From Serratia liquefaciens (lineage in GTDB: Bacteria > Pseudomonadota > Gammaproteobacteria > Enterobacterales > Enterobacteriaceae): DNA of 64,000 bases. Positions within the stretch are counted from its first letter, which is position 1. Each line of letters begins with the position of its first letter. The notes below the pieces were generated by a model. It made no database searches. It was given only the letters and a program-made list of their open reading frames with translations, and had not been told where the DNA came from. Location of the stretch: contig NZ_CP088930.1 in the NCBI RefSeq assembly GCF_027594825.1, positions 682,001-746,000 on the forward strand, read 5' to 3'. Of the stretch, positions 47,938 through 60,616 are shown piece by piece. The position numbers and the translations under genes are program-made.

Positions 47938-48324
47938 ATGATACAAGAACACCACCTCTCATTAGTCTGCGCCCTCAGTAAATGGGTCGAAACTCACCTT
48001 GGAAGAGTGATCCATCTTGAAGAGCTGGCCGAATATTCCGGCTACTCCCTGTGGCACATGCAGAAGCTGTTCAAAGAAGCGACCGGGATTTCGCTGGGTA
48101 AGTATATTCGCGAACGCAGGTTAGCCGGGGCGGTTTACCAGTTGCGCACCAGTGACGCCTCCATCTTCGACATCGCTCTGGATTTCGGTTTTGGCTCGCA
48201 GTCGCATTTCACTTATATGTTTAGAAAGCGCTTCAACATCACGCCTTATGATTTCCGTCAGGATTTAAGCGTCGACCTGCACATCGCCCCGCCGCTGCAC
48301 GTCATTCATCAAAAAACCGCCTGA
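47938..48324 (+). CDS. AraC/XylS-family regulator, MarA/SoxS/RamA size class
   Basis: A 128-residue protein consisting almost only of the double helix-turn-helix AraC DNA-binding domain. First HTH is around HLEELAEYSGYSLWHMQKLFKE, second around DIALDFGFGSQSHFTYMFRKRF, then NITPYDFRQ. Length and lack of a ligand domain place it with MarA, SoxS and RamA. It is not an obvious ortholog of any of them. The ATG at 47938 matches the family N-terminus. Targets are unknown; stress or efflux control is a guess. Confidence 0.82.
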   Translation: MIQEHHLSLVCALSKWVETHLGRVIHLEELAEYSGYSLWHMQKLFKEATGISLGKYIRERRLAGAVYQLRTSDASIFDIALDFGFGSQSHFTYMFRKRFNITPYDFRQDLSVDLHIAPPLHVIHQKTA

Positions 48325-48353
48325 TCCCCTTTCCCGCCGCCGCTAACGGCGGG

Positions 48354-48707
48354 CTAATGCGCCCACAGCACCACTAAAATAGCGACCAATGCGGGCAGCG
48401 CCTGTACACGGAGGATCTTGCGGCTCGCGGTCAACCCACCAAACACGCCCGCCACCAGCACGCACCCAAGAAAGAACAGTTGCACCGCCGGCTCCTCACG
48501 CCAGACGGCCCAGGCTAATCCTGCCGCCAGAAAACCATTATATAATCCTTGGTTGGCCGCCAGTACCCGTGTGGCCGCAGCAAACTCTGCGGTGGTGGCG
48601 AACACTCGCCTGCCGGTAGGCTTCTGCCATAGGAACATTTCCAGGATCAGGATATACAAATGGATCGCGGCAATAAGCAACACCGCTATATTAGAAAGAA
48701 TTATCAT
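48354..48707 (-). CDS. DUF1304 membrane protein
   Basis: A 117-residue protein with four hydrophobic helices. It matches the DUF1304 pattern: AAIHLYILILEMFLW early, ANQGLYNGFLAAGLAW in the middle and GGLTASRKIL late. Function is unknown. It is convergent with the AraC-type gene, separated by about 30 bp with a GC-rich inverted repeat (CCGCCG...CGGCGG). Confidence 0.82.
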   Translation of the reverse strand: MIILSNIAVLLIAAIHLYILILEMFLWQKPTGRRVFATTAEFAAATRVLAANQGLYNGFLAAGLAWAVWREEPAVQLFFLGCVLVAGVFGGLTASRKILRVQALPALVAILVVLWAH

Positions 48708-48782
48708 TGTAATTTGCAGGGTTAATCAGATATTGGGTTTTATAAGTATAACCGCACTCAGAATATTGCGAATATATCGGCA

Positions 48783-48806
48783 TAAAAAAACCCGCCGCAG
48801 CGGGTT
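48783..48806 (-). terminator. Terminator of the 33-residue membrane protein gene
   Basis: AAACCCGC / GCGGGTTT stem; the A-run on the plus-strand left gives a U-tract on the minus strand. It lies 20 bp past the stop at 48827, which supports a real small transcript. Confidence 0.8.
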
Positions 48807-48826
48807 TATTGCATAATCATTCAGAG

Positions 48827-48928
48827 TTAGCTCAGAACAACAACCAGCATGGCTGCGATAGAGATCCAGAACGCCGCCGTTGCAATAACAACATGGGATA
48901 ATCTTGCACGATAGAGTACTTGGCTCAT
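48827..48928 (-). CDS. Small membrane protein, 33 residues
   Basis: A 33-residue frame starting MSQVLYRARLSH. The rest is a single hydrophobic helix (VVIATAAFWISIAAMLVVVL). A GAGGTT ribosome-binding site stands 5 bp before the ATG, and an intrinsic terminator follows the stop, so the unit looks complete. No family recognised. Confidence 0.6.
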   Translation of the reverse strand: MSQVLYRARLSHVVIATAAFWISIAAMLVVVLS

Positions 48929-49134
48929 ATTAACCTCACAGGCTTCTGACTAGCGGTAGATAACATCACTTCTTGAAAGTTATCTTAATCCACTGCTCCG
49001 ACCATTTATTTGCGCCAGATCACTATTTACCAGATAAACTATATCGGTGCGAAAACATGGAATTCCGATCACATTAATTTAACGTTAATAGAGCGAAATG
49101 AATAAAAATATCCCGTTGTTATAGCACGAGGGTA

Positions 49135-50076
49135 TCAATCATCGCTCCAGGGCAGGCGTGGCGCGGTCATACGGGGACCGGAATAGCCGACGACATCGGG
49201 AAAACGTGAATTCCCCTGCTCCCAATCATGCTGTGCGCGAGTAATCTCTTGCTTGTTGTGACCGACAAAATTCCACCAAATGAGAATCTCTTCGTCTAAT
49301 GGCAGCCCACCGATTAATAATGTGCGACTGCCCTTCTTGCCATGTAACTCGATACGGTTAAGATTTTTACCTAAATAGGCAAATTCATCAGGTGAAAATT
49401 TTTCATCATTAACCTCAAATGCACCAATAAGGGGCAATAAGCCTATTTCAAAATCTTCTCGCAGAGGTAATTGCAAATAGCCGTCAGCCTGCCATTCCAA
49501 ATCAATGGCGATTAACGGCGAAAAAGTCGACACCGGAGAGCGATATTGTTCGAACTCCCCCACCAGCAAAGTATGTTTGACCTCATCGCGCAGCCAGCAC
49601 GGCAAGTCGGGATAATGATCGAAACGCGGCGCCGTATCGGCTTGTTCTGCGGGTAGCGCTATCCACAATTGCGCAGCATGCAAACGCCGTTGTTCCCCGA
49701 TCGACTGTTCTGTATGCGCTATACCTCGCCCTGCCGTCATCAGATTGACCTGCCCGGGTCGTATCACCTGCTCGCTGCCCAGGCTATCCCGGTGCAGCAC
49801 TTCCCCTTCAATCATCCAGGTAAAGGTTTGCAGACCGATATGCGGGTGTGGGCCTACGTCCATCCCTTGCGAGGTACCGCTGAATACCGAGGGGCCTGCA
49901 TGGTCGAGAAAGCACCATGCGCCCAGCGTACGCCGTTCACGGGTGGGCAAGGCACGGCTTATCGGGATACCGCCAACTTCGGCGTTGCGCACGGCAATAC
50001 GTTGGATCTGACGGATGCCGTCAACCACAGGACAATCACGGGAAGAGGATGAATAGGTTGGGCGGGAATTGCTCAT
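49135..50076 (-). CDS. Pirin family protein
   Basis: A 313-residue bicupin of the pirin family. The N-terminal cupin has the metal-binding pattern DVGPHPHIGLQTFTW and, later, a Glu/His pair in GRGIAHTEQS. The GEVLHRDSLGSEQVIRPGQVNLMTAG segment is diagnostic. Some pirins have quercetinase activity, and a Serratia marcescens pirin has been described as modulating pyruvate catabolism. Whether this is that gene cannot be decided here. It stands alone with AT-rich flanks. Confidence 0.88.
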   Translation of the reverse strand: MSNSRPTYSSSSRDCPVVDGIRQIQRIAVRNAEVGGIPISRALPTRERRTLGAWCFLDHAGPSVFSGTSQGMDVGPHPHIGLQTFTWMIEGEVLHRDSLGSEQVIRPGQVNLMTAGRGIAHTEQSIGEQRRLHAAQLWIALPAEQADTAPRFDHYPDLPCWLRDEVKHTLLVGEFEQYRSPVSTFSPLIAIDLEWQADGYLQLPLREDFEIGLLPLIGAFEVNDEKFSPDEFAYLGKNLNRIELHGKKGSRTLLIGGLPLDEEILIWWNFVGHNKQEITRAQHDWEQGNSRFPDVVGYSGPRMTAPRLPWSDD

Positions 50077-50171
50077 GGTAAACGCCTCCAGAACGACACA
50101 CGGGTTGAGTGAGTAGCTGGACGCCAGCTTACCATGAGCAAGCGACCAGAACGCAACCCGGAGGCAGAAGG

Positions 50172-50336
50172 CTATGAGGCCTTTATATAGCAGCCTTTGA
50201 TATCGACTTCATCGCGCGCATGCTTTAGATCGGAAAAGTAAGTCACACCAAAAAGAATCGATACCACTAACAACACGGAAACCAGTAAACCGATAACGGC
50301 CAACAGCTTGGTTTCATCGTGGAGATTGTGCTCCAT
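50172..50336 (-). CDS. Small membrane protein, 54 residues
   Basis: A 54-residue protein starting MEHNLHDETK, with one hydrophobic helix (LLAVIGLLVSVLLVVSILFG) and a charged tail with a single Cys near the end (IKGCYIKAS). A strong CAGGAGAT ribosome-binding site decides the start at 50336 over upstream in-frame ATGs. It is 23 bp downstream of another small membrane gene, so they probably form a unit. Unknown family. Confidence 0.65.
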   Translation of the reverse strand: MEHNLHDETKLLAVIGLLVSVLLVVSILFGVTYFSDLKHARDEVDIKGCYIKAS

Positions 50337-50359
50337 TTTATCTCCTGTATTGAACGACA

Positions 50360-50500
50360 TCACGTCAGCCATAGCGTGACTGAAAGCGTAAAAATGATCA
50401 GGGAACAGGACGCTATTGCCAGCACAATGACGGCGAATTGCGCATCTCCCAAAGTTTCACGGTAGTTTTTATCTTGTGAGGTATTACGTTGTTGTTTCAC
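50360..50500 (-). CDS. Small membrane protein, 46 residues (GTG start)
   Basis: A frame of 46 codons from a GTG. The hydrophilic N-terminus (KQQRNTSQDKNYRETLGDAQ) is followed by a long hydrophobic helix (FAVIVLAIASCSLIIFTLSV) and the end TLWLT. The ribosome-binding site is weak. Its position just ahead of the 54-residue membrane protein gene suggests a two-gene unit. Unknown family. Confidence 0.45.
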   Translation of the reverse strand: MKQQRNTSQDKNYRETLGDAQFAVIVLAIASCSLIIFTLSVTLWLT

Positions 50501-50743
50501 AGAATCTATCTTAACTCATCACGCGTTAACGTTTTTGTGTAGGGTGATTGATAAAAGCCCGCCATTGCGGGTTTGTCAGATTCCGCGCCCAATGCCACTC
50601 AGACCTCAAGAGTGGCAAGACGCTATCAACTTTCCTCACCAGGGTCAACATTCCCCCAGAACTGAAATGACCAAGATTACGATGCATTCAAAAGTCTTAT
50701 TAAGACAATAAAATAATTAGGCTAACTTATGCAAGTAAACATA

Positions 50744-50769
50744 AAAAAAGCCCGATAACAAATCGGGCC
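50744..50769 (-). terminator. kbp terminator
   Basis: GCCCGAT / ATCGGGC stem with AACAA loop; the A-run at 50744-50750 reads as a U-tract for the minus strand. Confidence 0.88.
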
Positions 50770-50796
50770 AGGCAGTGTGTCGTGCTGCTGTGGGTG

Positions 50797-51243
50797 TTAC
50801 TGCGGAATACGCAGCACCTGTCCCGGATAGATTTTGTCCGGGCTGGACAGCATTGGCTTGTTCGCTTCGAAAATCTTGTTATAAAGATTCGCGTTGCCAT
50901 ACACTTCTTTCGAAACCGCGCTCAGGGTGTCGCCTTTCTTCACGGTATAGAAACGGCTTTCGGCGGCTGCTTGTTCAACCGCTACCTTGTCTTCCACGCC
51001 GCTGATACCCGCCACGTTACCGATGGCCACCAGGATCTTCTCTTTCAATTCCTGACTGACCGCATCCCCGGTTACCACGGCTTTACCGTCAACCACCTGC
51101 ACATCAACCTTATCGATACCCGGCAAGCCGGTTTTATTGAGATGGTCCTTCAGTTTGGCGCTTTGATCTTCGGCTGTCGCATTGCCGGTCACTGTGTCCC
51201 ACAGTTTCTCGCCCGCTTCTTTGACGAAGTTAAACAAACCCAT
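50797..51243 (-). CDS. kbp: Potassium-binding protein Kbp (BON + LysM)
   Basis: A 148-residue protein with an N-terminal BON domain (about residues 25-85) and a C-terminal LysM domain ([21 protein letters not shown] through [10 protein letters not shown]). Nearly collinear with E. coli YgaU/Kbp, which binds K+ in the cytoplasm and is needed for growth at high external K+. The ATG at 51243 ([16 protein letters not shown]) follows GGAG; a GTG two codons earlier is also in frame. Its terminator lies downstream. Confidence 0.94.
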   Translation of the reverse strand: MGLFNFVKEAGEKLWDTVTGNATAEDQSAKLKDHLNKTGLPGIDKVDVQVVDGKAVVTGDAVSQELKEKILVAIGNVAGISGVEDKVAVEQAAAESRFYTVKKGDTLSAVSKEVYGNANLYNKIFEANKPMLSSPDKIYPGQVLRIPQ

Positions 51244-51470
51244 ATTCACTCCTTTCGATGGTTACAATGTTGCGTTGACTTAAGGCTTGTTAAGCTTAGC
51301 ACTGCAAGAGGGATATTCAATTGGTCCAGCAGTATTAAGCGGTTAGAGTAATCCGAAAGTGCCAACTTTCATTGCCAATCTGTCCTTTTGTGCAGCACCT
51401 GACATGAAACAATCGCTGAAGTTACCTACAATATGAGCATGGAAGGATGGGAGGAAGGACATAAGAAGCG

Positions 51471-51662
51471 ATGTACGCCTTGGTGATGTTTGTCTGTTAT
51501 CTGGACGGCGGCTGCGCCGATATCGTGGTTGACGTGCTGCGTGACGAACGCCAGTGCCTGATCAGTATGAAAGAACAAAACCTGCGCCACGCCGGCTGCT
51601 TCCCGTTTGAAGATTTTATCGATGGTTTTTGGCTACCCGCCAACGAATATGCGCCGATGTAA
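51471..51662 (+). CDS. yebW: YebW-family protein
   Basis: A 63-residue protein that follows E. coli YebW closely: MYALVMFVCYLDGGCADIVV, then QCLISMKEQNLR, GCFPFEDFIDGFW and PANEY. Four Cys residues are conserved. The N-terminus is hydrophobic and may be an uncleaved anchor or signal. Function is unknown. Confidence 0.92.
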   Translation: MYALVMFVCYLDGGCADIVVDVLRDERQCLISMKEQNLRHAGCFPFEDFIDGFWLPANEYAPM

Positions 51663-51792
51663 ATCGCCAAAAGACTTTTATACTAATTTCCTCTGAGGAA
51701 TTTCTGAATTCACTGGAAAGCAGGCATGTCGACGATGCTTTATGCCGCTATTTTGCTAAATTGCCTCACCCGAACGATATGGAGATGGCGCG

Positions 51793-52017
51793 ATGCCCGT
51801 TTCTACCTTCTCAAACGAACACTATGAAGCCCTGTTACGCGACGTCAGCCTGGTGGTCGGCGGCGCGGTCATTCAACTGATCAATCTCAACAAAAAAGTT
51901 TCCGGCAATAATATTCTGGCCCATTTGGTTAGCGAGATTGAACATGAAACCAACCAGCAACGCTTTGCCACACTGCGTTCCGCCATCGAAGTGATGGGGC
52001 AAGCCCCCAAAGGTTAA
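51793..52017 (+). CDS. YmgB/AriR-like small protein
   Basis: A 74-residue helical protein. The stretch LVVGGAVIQLINLNKKVSGN, followed by ILAHLVSEIEHETNQ, recalls the YmgB/AriR/YcgZ family of small biofilm and acid-response regulators (compare NKKNII and SLIHSLE in AriR). A GGAGATGG ribosome-binding site supports the ATG at 51793. Just upstream, another frame encodes an RYFAK motif typical of the N-terminus of the same family (see findings). Assignment is tentative. Confidence 0.55.
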   Translation: MPVSTFSNEHYEALLRDVSLVVGGAVIQLINLNKKVSGNNILAHLVSEIEHETNQQRFATLRSAIEVMGQAPKG

Positions 52018-52030
52018 CAACCCAATAGAA

Positions 52031-52052
52031 AAGGCAGAGCTTTCGCTCTGCC
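52031..52052. terminator. Hairpin between the YmgB-like gene and the porin gene
   Basis: AGGCAGAG / CTCTGCCT with CTTTCG loop and a short A-run on the left. It is suited to end porin transcripts on the minus strand and possibly the YmgB-like gene. Confidence 0.65.
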
Positions 52053-52100
52053 TGATTACCGTTTTATCCCGACACAGGAAGAAGGTAATGGTGTTGAAAC

Positions 52101-53183
52101 TTAGAAACGATAGGTCAGGTTCACTGCCACGACGTCGTCGGTGCTCAGCTTCAGTTTGTTATCGTCGTTCAACTGGTTGATTTTGTAGTCAACGTAGGTG
52201 TACATGTTTTTGTTGAAGTAGTAAGTCGCACCCACTTCCACGTATTTCACCAGGTCAACATCGCCAATCCCTTCGATATCCTTGCCTTTAGACTGCACGT
52301 AGGCCAGAGAAGGACGCAGACCGTTTTCAAACTGGTACTGAGCAACAACTTCGAAGTTCTGCGTTTTGTTGGCGAAGCCAGAGACACCGTTGCCGCTGAT
52401 TGGCGTCATGTTGCGCGTATCGGCGTACATGGCGGCCAGGTAAACCTGGTTGGCGTCGTATTTAATCGCCGTGGTCCAGGCCGTTGCGCTGTCGCCTTTA
52501 CCGTAAACAGATTTTTTCTGATCGCTGGTGCGGTTGGAATCCGAGAATGCCGCCGCTACGCCGATGCCGGAGCCGCCGATGTCCTGGTAATCCAGGGACA
52601 TGCCGTAACCGTCGCCGTTTTGTTTGGTCACACCGCGGCTGTCGCTGTCGTTTTTGCCCTGGTACTGCAACGCCAGGTTCAGGCCTTCCACCAGGCCGAA
52701 GAAGTCGCGGTTACGGTAAGTTGCCAGACCGTTGGAACGGGCGGTCATGAAGTTGTCGGTGTAGCTGTAGGAGTCGCCGCCGTATTCCGGCAGCATGTCG
52801 GTATAGGCTTCTGCGTCGTACACCACGCCGTAGTTACGGCCGTAGTCGAATGAACCGTAGTTGGCGAACTTCAGGCCGGCAAAGCCCAGACGGGTTTTGG
52901 TGCCTGCAGTGCCCTGCGCTTCATCGTGGTTGGCCTGGACGTTGTATTCCCACTGGCCGTAACCGGTCAGTTGGTCATTGATTTGCGTTTCGCCTTTAAA
53001 ACCGAAGCGGACATAAGTCTTGTCGCCATCTTCGGATTTGTCATCGCTGAAAACATGTTTGGCGGCTACGCGACCGTACAGATCGAGTTTATTGCCATCT
53101 TTATTATAAATTTCTGCCGCGTTGGCAAAGGAGGTCATTGCCCCTAAGGCAATAGCTAAGGCTAATACACTGCGTTTCATCAT
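52101..53183 (-). CDS. General porin, OmpC/OmpF type
   Basis: A 360-residue outer membrane trimeric porin. Signal peptide residues 1-22 (ending FANA) precede [17 protein letters not shown]. The loop 3 constriction segment has [17 protein letters not shown] in place of the usual PEFGGD, and the C-terminus ends VNLTYRF with the terminal Phe needed for BAM insertion. Sixteen beta strands are expected. Whether it is the OmpC or OmpF ortholog cannot be decided by eye. The AT-rich upstream region is fitting for OmpR control. Confidence 0.93.
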   Translation of the reverse strand: MMKRSVLALAIALGAMTSFANAAEIYNKDGNKLDLYGRVAAKHVFSDDKSEDGDKTYVRFGFKGETQINDQLTGYGQWEYNVQANHDEAQGTAGTKTRLGFAGLKFANYGSFDYGRNYGVVYDAEAYTDMLPEYGGDSYSYTDNFMTARSNGLATYRNRDFFGLVEGLNLALQYQGKNDSDSRGVTKQNGDGYGMSLDYQDIGGSGIGVAAAFSDSNRTSDQKKSVYGKGDSATAWTTAIKYDANQVYLAAMYADTRNMTPISGNGVSGFANKTQNFEVVAQYQFENGLRPSLAYVQSKGKDIEGIGDVDLVKYVEVGATYYFNKNMYTYVDYKINQLNDDNKLKLSTDDVVAVNLTYRF

Positions 53184-53834
53184 TTATTTTCCTAGATATT
53201 ATAATTTTAATTTCTGCCCATCACGCCCAATTTATGGTTTGGGCTGTGATCTTTATCATTTAGTGTTTTATGAGCGCCTCTAATTAAGAAGCCATGTGAC
53301 ATTAGCATCATGAATCCAAACTTAAAATAAAAAAGTTCATAAAACACCGTGGATAAAGCATGTTTATTTGTAACTAAATATTACAACCAACAAGGCAATC
53401 AAATCATTGATTAATATTGATATTTATTACATATCTTATAACCAACTTGGTGCAATGCACCATAAAGGTGCGTTTTAGTTTCCTTTTGTATGCTTTCCAT
53501 TCGATTCATAAATATCATTAATCTTAGCATGGTTATTAATAACGTTACTTATTTCACATTTTTATCTGAGCAAAGTCATTGCGGTGATTTAGTGTGATTC
53601 GCCATGTTTTAAGCCAGTCTTTTACCGCTTCGAATAATTAAATCGATTCAAACCATCAAAAAATGACGGCAAAATTAAATTCAACTTAAAAATATAAGTA
53701 TCGAGAGAGAGACTATAAAGAAGGGGGAGTAAGGGGAATTGGCAGCAGGATATACCATCGTTATTTAAGGTTGCAGCCGACATCGCTACAACCTTAAATA
53801 CTGTAAGTATAAAAACGTATTCAATATTGACAGA
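53184..53834. other. AT-rich region upstream of the porin gene
   Basis: About 650 bp, very AT-rich. It contains the porin promoter and probably OmpR sites, but none could be assigned with confidence. I compared the stretch by memory with micF, which is divergent from ompC in E. coli, and saw no match. The part near 53750-53834 is the 3' flank of astE; an inverted AAGGTTGCAGCC/ACAACCTT pair there may end its transcript. Confidence 0.5.
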
Positions 53835-54818
53835 TCAATACAGCGTGCTGCGCGGTGCTTCAATCAGCACCATGCCGGCGCGCAATCCCAGTGCGACCTG
53901 GGGATTAGGGAACAAAATCCATTCTCTGGCATGCTGAACCCGGTACTCCTCCCCCGGTTGTTCACACAGTAACGTCCCCTGCTCCAGCTCGGTAAAATTG
54001 GCGGTATCGTCACTGAGATGCAGCTTGAACGCTTCGCTACGTTTGACCAGCGATCGCTCAACGCGGAACACCCGCAGAGCCTCCCCCATTCGCTGCGGCA
54101 AGGCTTCACCACTGACTGCAGCCTGCAGTGCACGGTTAATGGCCGCAAATTGCTGTAAATCATTGCTACCAAACGGCCGTGCCTTGCCCAGTTCCAGCGT
54201 ACAGCTGGCGGCGCCGGCATGCTCACTGGTGAAATTGCTGAAGGTGCCGCCCGGCGCACTGTGGATCACCAACGCATCCAAATCGGCCGCGTCCAGCAAT
54301 GCCAGCATCTCGGCACTGTAAGGCCGGGTCTGAAAAGGAAGTATACCAAAGCGCGGCAGGCGCGAATCTCGGATCGCCGTATGCAGATCATAATGGAAAC
54401 GCGCCGCTTGCTCACCGTCGAAAAACGCGGCGACCGCCTGCTCCAGCTGCTGCGCCCGCACGGTTTCGTCACTGTGGCTGAAATCGCGATAGCGGCCGCC
54501 AAACATCCGGTTCATGTCGCTGTGCAGATAGCGTTTATTGGCGCGCATTGACGGTGGATTGCCCAATATCACCAGCAGCCGAACCGTCAAAGTCCGCACG
54601 CCGCCAAGCAGATCCTTGACCAGCTGATTGAGCAGCTCAATGGGCGCCGTTTCATTGCCGTGGATCCCCGCCGACAGCACTATCGCCTGCCGGTATCCCT
54701 GGCGCGGCGTGATTTCCAGCAGGCCTTCCCCCAGCCAACGCCAGTGTAAATCCGCATTTTCGCCCTGTTGCTCTACGGGCGTTTGCCCTTCCAGCGTCAA
54801 AGCCAACAAATCAAACAT
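53835..54818 (-). CDS. astE: Succinylglutamate desuccinylase
   Basis: Final step of the arginine succinyltransferase pathway: N-succinylglutamate to glutamate and succinate. A 327-residue zinc enzyme of the aspartoacylase group. Zinc ligands are in AGIHGNETAP (His and Glu) and YDLHTAIR (His). Other conserved segments are GNPPSMRANKRYLHSDMNRMFGG and SCTLELGKARPFG. It is the last gene of astCADBE, 11 bp after astB. Confidence 0.97.
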   Translation of the reverse strand: MFDLLALTLEGQTPVEQQGENADLHWRWLGEGLLEITPRQGYRQAIVLSAGIHGNETAPIELLNQLVKDLLGGVRTLTVRLLVILGNPPSMRANKRYLHSDMNRMFGGRYRDFSHSDETVRAQQLEQAVAAFFDGEQAARFHYDLHTAIRDSRLPRFGILPFQTRPYSAEMLALLDAADLDALVIHSAPGGTFSNFTSEHAGAASCTLELGKARPFGSNDLQQFAAINRALQAAVSGEALPQRMGEALRVFRVERSLVKRSEAFKLHLSDDTANFTELEQGTLLCEQPGEEYRVQHAREWILFPNPQVALGLRAGMVLIEAPRSTLY

Positions 54819-54829
54819 GATGACATCGC

Positions 54830-56170
54830 CTATTGTTGGAAAGGATAAACCGATCCCAGTCCGAGGATGGTCGTCAGGGTATCCAGCGCATCGCGCCCCT
54901 CACGCAGCAATTGCGGGTCCGCCAAATCGTTCTGCGTCAGGCGATCTCGGTAATAGCGGTCAACCCAGTCATTGAGCGTAGCGAACAGCGTATCGTTCAT
55001 CATCACGCGCGGATTGACCGCCCGCAATTCCTGCTCGTTCAGCGCCACACGTAATCGCAGGCAGGCAGGCCCACCGCCATTGCGCATACTTTCACGCAGA
55101 TCGAACACCTTGATTTCATCGATCGGTCCGCCACTGGCCACCATCTCACTCAGATAGCCCCACACGCCGCGATGCTGACGCGACTCTTCCGGCACCACAA
55201 TCATCATCTTGCCGTTGGGCTTAGTCAGAATTTGGCTGTTGAACAGATAGGTCGCTACCGCATCCGCCACGGAAACCCGCGCCGTCGGCACCTCAATCGC
55301 CACCAGCTCGCTATCCAGTGAAGCCATTTTGCGACGCACTTCATCCAGCGCCTGGTGCTGCTGATAAAACGCCTGCTGATGGTGGAACAATACATTCTGG
55401 TTACTGACGGCGATAACGTCGTTGTGGAATACGCCCTGATCGATCACCGCCGGGTTCTGTTGCACAAACACCGTATGTTGCTCATCCAACTGGTGCAGAC
55501 GGGCAATCGCCTCCCCGGCCTCGCGCGTCTGGCGTGCCGGATAGCGCGTCGGAGCGATTTCTCCGCCAAACTCCTGGCGGCCGTAGACGAACATCTGCAC
55601 GCTGCGCTTGCCATAATCGCCGCCCAGCCGGTTGTGGTTGGCCGCGCCTTCGTCGCCAAACAGCGCCACCTGCGGCAAAGCCTCATGGTGGGCGAAATGG
55701 CGTGGATCGTTGAAAATCGCCCGCAGCACGCCGGTGGTGGTCTCGGCCTCAATCGCGCGATGGAATTTGTTGTTCAAATTGGCCGCGGTGAAATGCACTT
55801 TGCCATCCGCGCTGTCCGCCGAAGGTGAAACCGTGGCCGCATTGGCGGTCCACATGCAAGATGCCGAGCTGAGCGCAGACAACAGGCGCGGAGACTGCTT
55901 CATCGCCTGCGCCAATACCGTTTCGTCGCTGCCGCTGAAGCCCAACTTGCGCAGCATCGGCAGGTGCGGCCGTTCCTGCGGCGGCAATACCCCCTGCTGA
56001 AAGCCGAGATCCGCCAGCGCCTTCATCTTCAACAGCCCTTGCTTGGCCGCCAGTTTCGGGTTCGACACGCTGTTTTGATGCTGGGTCGAGGCCTCATTGC
56101 CAAACGACAACCCGGCATAGTGATGCGTCAGGCCCACCAGACCATCGAAATTGACTTCATATCCTGACAT
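54830..56170 (-). CDS. astB: N-succinylarginine dihydrolase
   Basis: Hydrolyses N-succinylarginine to N-succinylornithine, CO2 and 2 NH3. A 446-residue guanidino-modifying enzyme of the pentein fold. Visible are [30 protein letters not shown], the catalytic His in [13 protein letters not shown], and the Cys in [16 protein letters not shown]. It matches E. coli AstB almost end to end. A 180-bp repeat-filled gap separates it from astD. Confidence 0.97.
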   Translation of the reverse strand: MSGYEVNFDGLVGLTHHYAGLSFGNEASTQHQNSVSNPKLAAKQGLLKMKALADLGFQQGVLPPQERPHLPMLRKLGFSGSDETVLAQAMKQSPRLLSALSSASCMWTANAATVSPSADSADGKVHFTAANLNNKFHRAIEAETTTGVLRAIFNDPRHFAHHEALPQVALFGDEGAANHNRLGGDYGKRSVQMFVYGRQEFGGEIAPTRYPARQTREAGEAIARLHQLDEQHTVFVQQNPAVIDQGVFHNDVIAVSNQNVLFHHQQAFYQQHQALDEVRRKMASLDSELVAIEVPTARVSVADAVATYLFNSQILTKPNGKMMIVVPEESRQHRGVWGYLSEMVASGGPIDEIKVFDLRESMRNGGGPACLRLRVALNEQELRAVNPRVMMNDTLFATLNDWVDRYYRDRLTQNDLADPQLLREGRDALDTLTTILGLGSVYPFQQ

Positions 56171-56181
56171 GCTGTTCTCCT

Positions 56182-56201
56182 GGGCCGAGCAGGCTCGGCC
56201 C
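56182..56201. repeat. Palindrome between astD and astB
   Basis: A perfect GGGCCGAGC / GCTCGGCCC inverted repeat with a 2-nt centre, just before the astB start region. It adjoins further repeats and may be part of the same mosaic. Confidence 0.55.
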
Positions 56202-56208
56202 TACTCAA

Positions 56209-56250
56209 AACATACCCTATGAATTTCAAGTTGCAGCCAGGCGAGCAGTT
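56209..56250. repeat. Dispersed repeat fragment (ATACCCTAT-GAATTTCAAGTTGCAG type)
   Basis: The stretch CATACCCTATGAATTTCAAG followed by TTGCAGCCAGGCG is a motif I associate with an intergenic repeat common in Serratia and Yersinia. This is recognition from memory and I cannot name the family. Confidence 0.45.
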
Positions 56251-56268
56251 TGCTCATCCCCAGTTATT

Positions 56269-56322
56269 GTAGGGGCGCTACATGCTGTGCCCGCGTTAAA
56301 CGGGGCGAACTTATTCGCCCCG
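56269..56322. repeat. REP-like double hairpin between astD and astB
   Basis: Two adjacent palindromes. The first is GTAGGGGCGC...ATGCTGTGCCCGC (56269-56294); the second is a perfect CGGGGCGAA-CTTA-TTCGCCCCG (56301-56322). The first corresponds to the copy at 2003-2027. It lies within an operon, so it could tune the balance between upstream astCAD and downstream astBE. Confidence 0.6.
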
Positions 56323-56350
56323 CTGCGGCTTGAAAGGCGACGGGTAAAAT

Positions 56351-58857
<2,507 letters not shown>

Positions 58858-58878
58858 AATGCGAACCTCGTCTGAATC

Positions 58879-58904
58879 AGGCTGCGCCGGTAAGGGCGCA
58901 GCCT
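58879..58904 (-). terminator. Intercistronic hairpin between astC and astA
   Basis: AGGCTGCGCC / GGCGCAGCCT stem with a short GGTAAG loop and no U-tract. Probably a processing or mRNA stability element rather than a full terminator, since the genes form one pathway operon. Confidence 0.5.
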
Positions 58905-58909
58905 GTGTG

Positions 58910-60139
<1,230 letters not shown>

Positions 60140-60384
60140 TCAGCAAAGACTGAATTTTGACTGTAAGGGCCGCTCCAGCCTGGATGGTCCACAACAAAAC
60201 ATAAAAAACCGCGCCGTTCGATCCGTTTTTTAGCCGGTGATAACTCTGCCTTTCACCGCCTATTCAGAAACAAATCTGTTACATCAACCGCGTTTTTCGC
60301 TATTTATGCCGGGTATCAGGTCCTGTAACGGGGAATAAATGTTAACGAGCAGTTAAAATACATGCCGTTTGATAAAGAGTGTAG

Positions 60385-60400
60385 AGCAGCTATCGTGCCA
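60385..60400 (-). promoter_or_regulatory. Sigma-54 promoter of astCADBE
   Basis: On the minus strand TGGCACG-ATAG-CTGCT, with the invariant GG and GC separated by 10 bp. It fits TGGCACG-N4-TTGCW except for the first T. Transcription should begin about 12 bp downstream, near 60373. E. coli astC also uses sigma-54. Confidence 0.85.
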
Positions 60401-60453
60401 AAACGGGATTTTTGGCGAAAAACGCGGTTTTTTTCGGTAAAACAACGGCTTAT

Positions 60454-60492
60454 AATGCATACTTATTCAATAAATATGCATTGCTAATGAAT
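60454..60492. promoter_or_regulatory. Tandem ARG boxes (ArgR) upstream of astC
   Basis: Two 18-bp boxes, 60454-60471 and 60475-60492, with the typical 3-bp spacing. The first matches the TGAATWWWWATTCA core at 12 of 14 positions (TGCATACTTATTCA), the second at about 9 of 14. They sit 55-110 bp upstream of the sigma-54 promoter, where ArgR activates ast in E. coli. Confidence 0.7.
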
Positions 60493-60616
60493 AATTGGAA
60501 AAATAAGGCGAAAAATCATCATTGGCTGCGAAATCCTATTCAATGACAAAAAACTTCGATATTTCTGATCGCGCTCGCAAAAATAATTTGGCCTGATTTG
60601 CTCTCCGTCACACTTT

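Noticed and set aside
51725..51826. A 33-codon frame starting MSTMLYAAILL upstream of the YmgB-like gene.
   Set aside because: It competes with the RYFAK frame and the YmgB-like start. It has no ribosome-binding site and an Arg/Trp-rich tail typical of off-frame translation.
53184..53834. Possible micF RNA divergent from the porin gene.
   Set aside because: No stretch resembling the micF 5' end or its terminator was seen.
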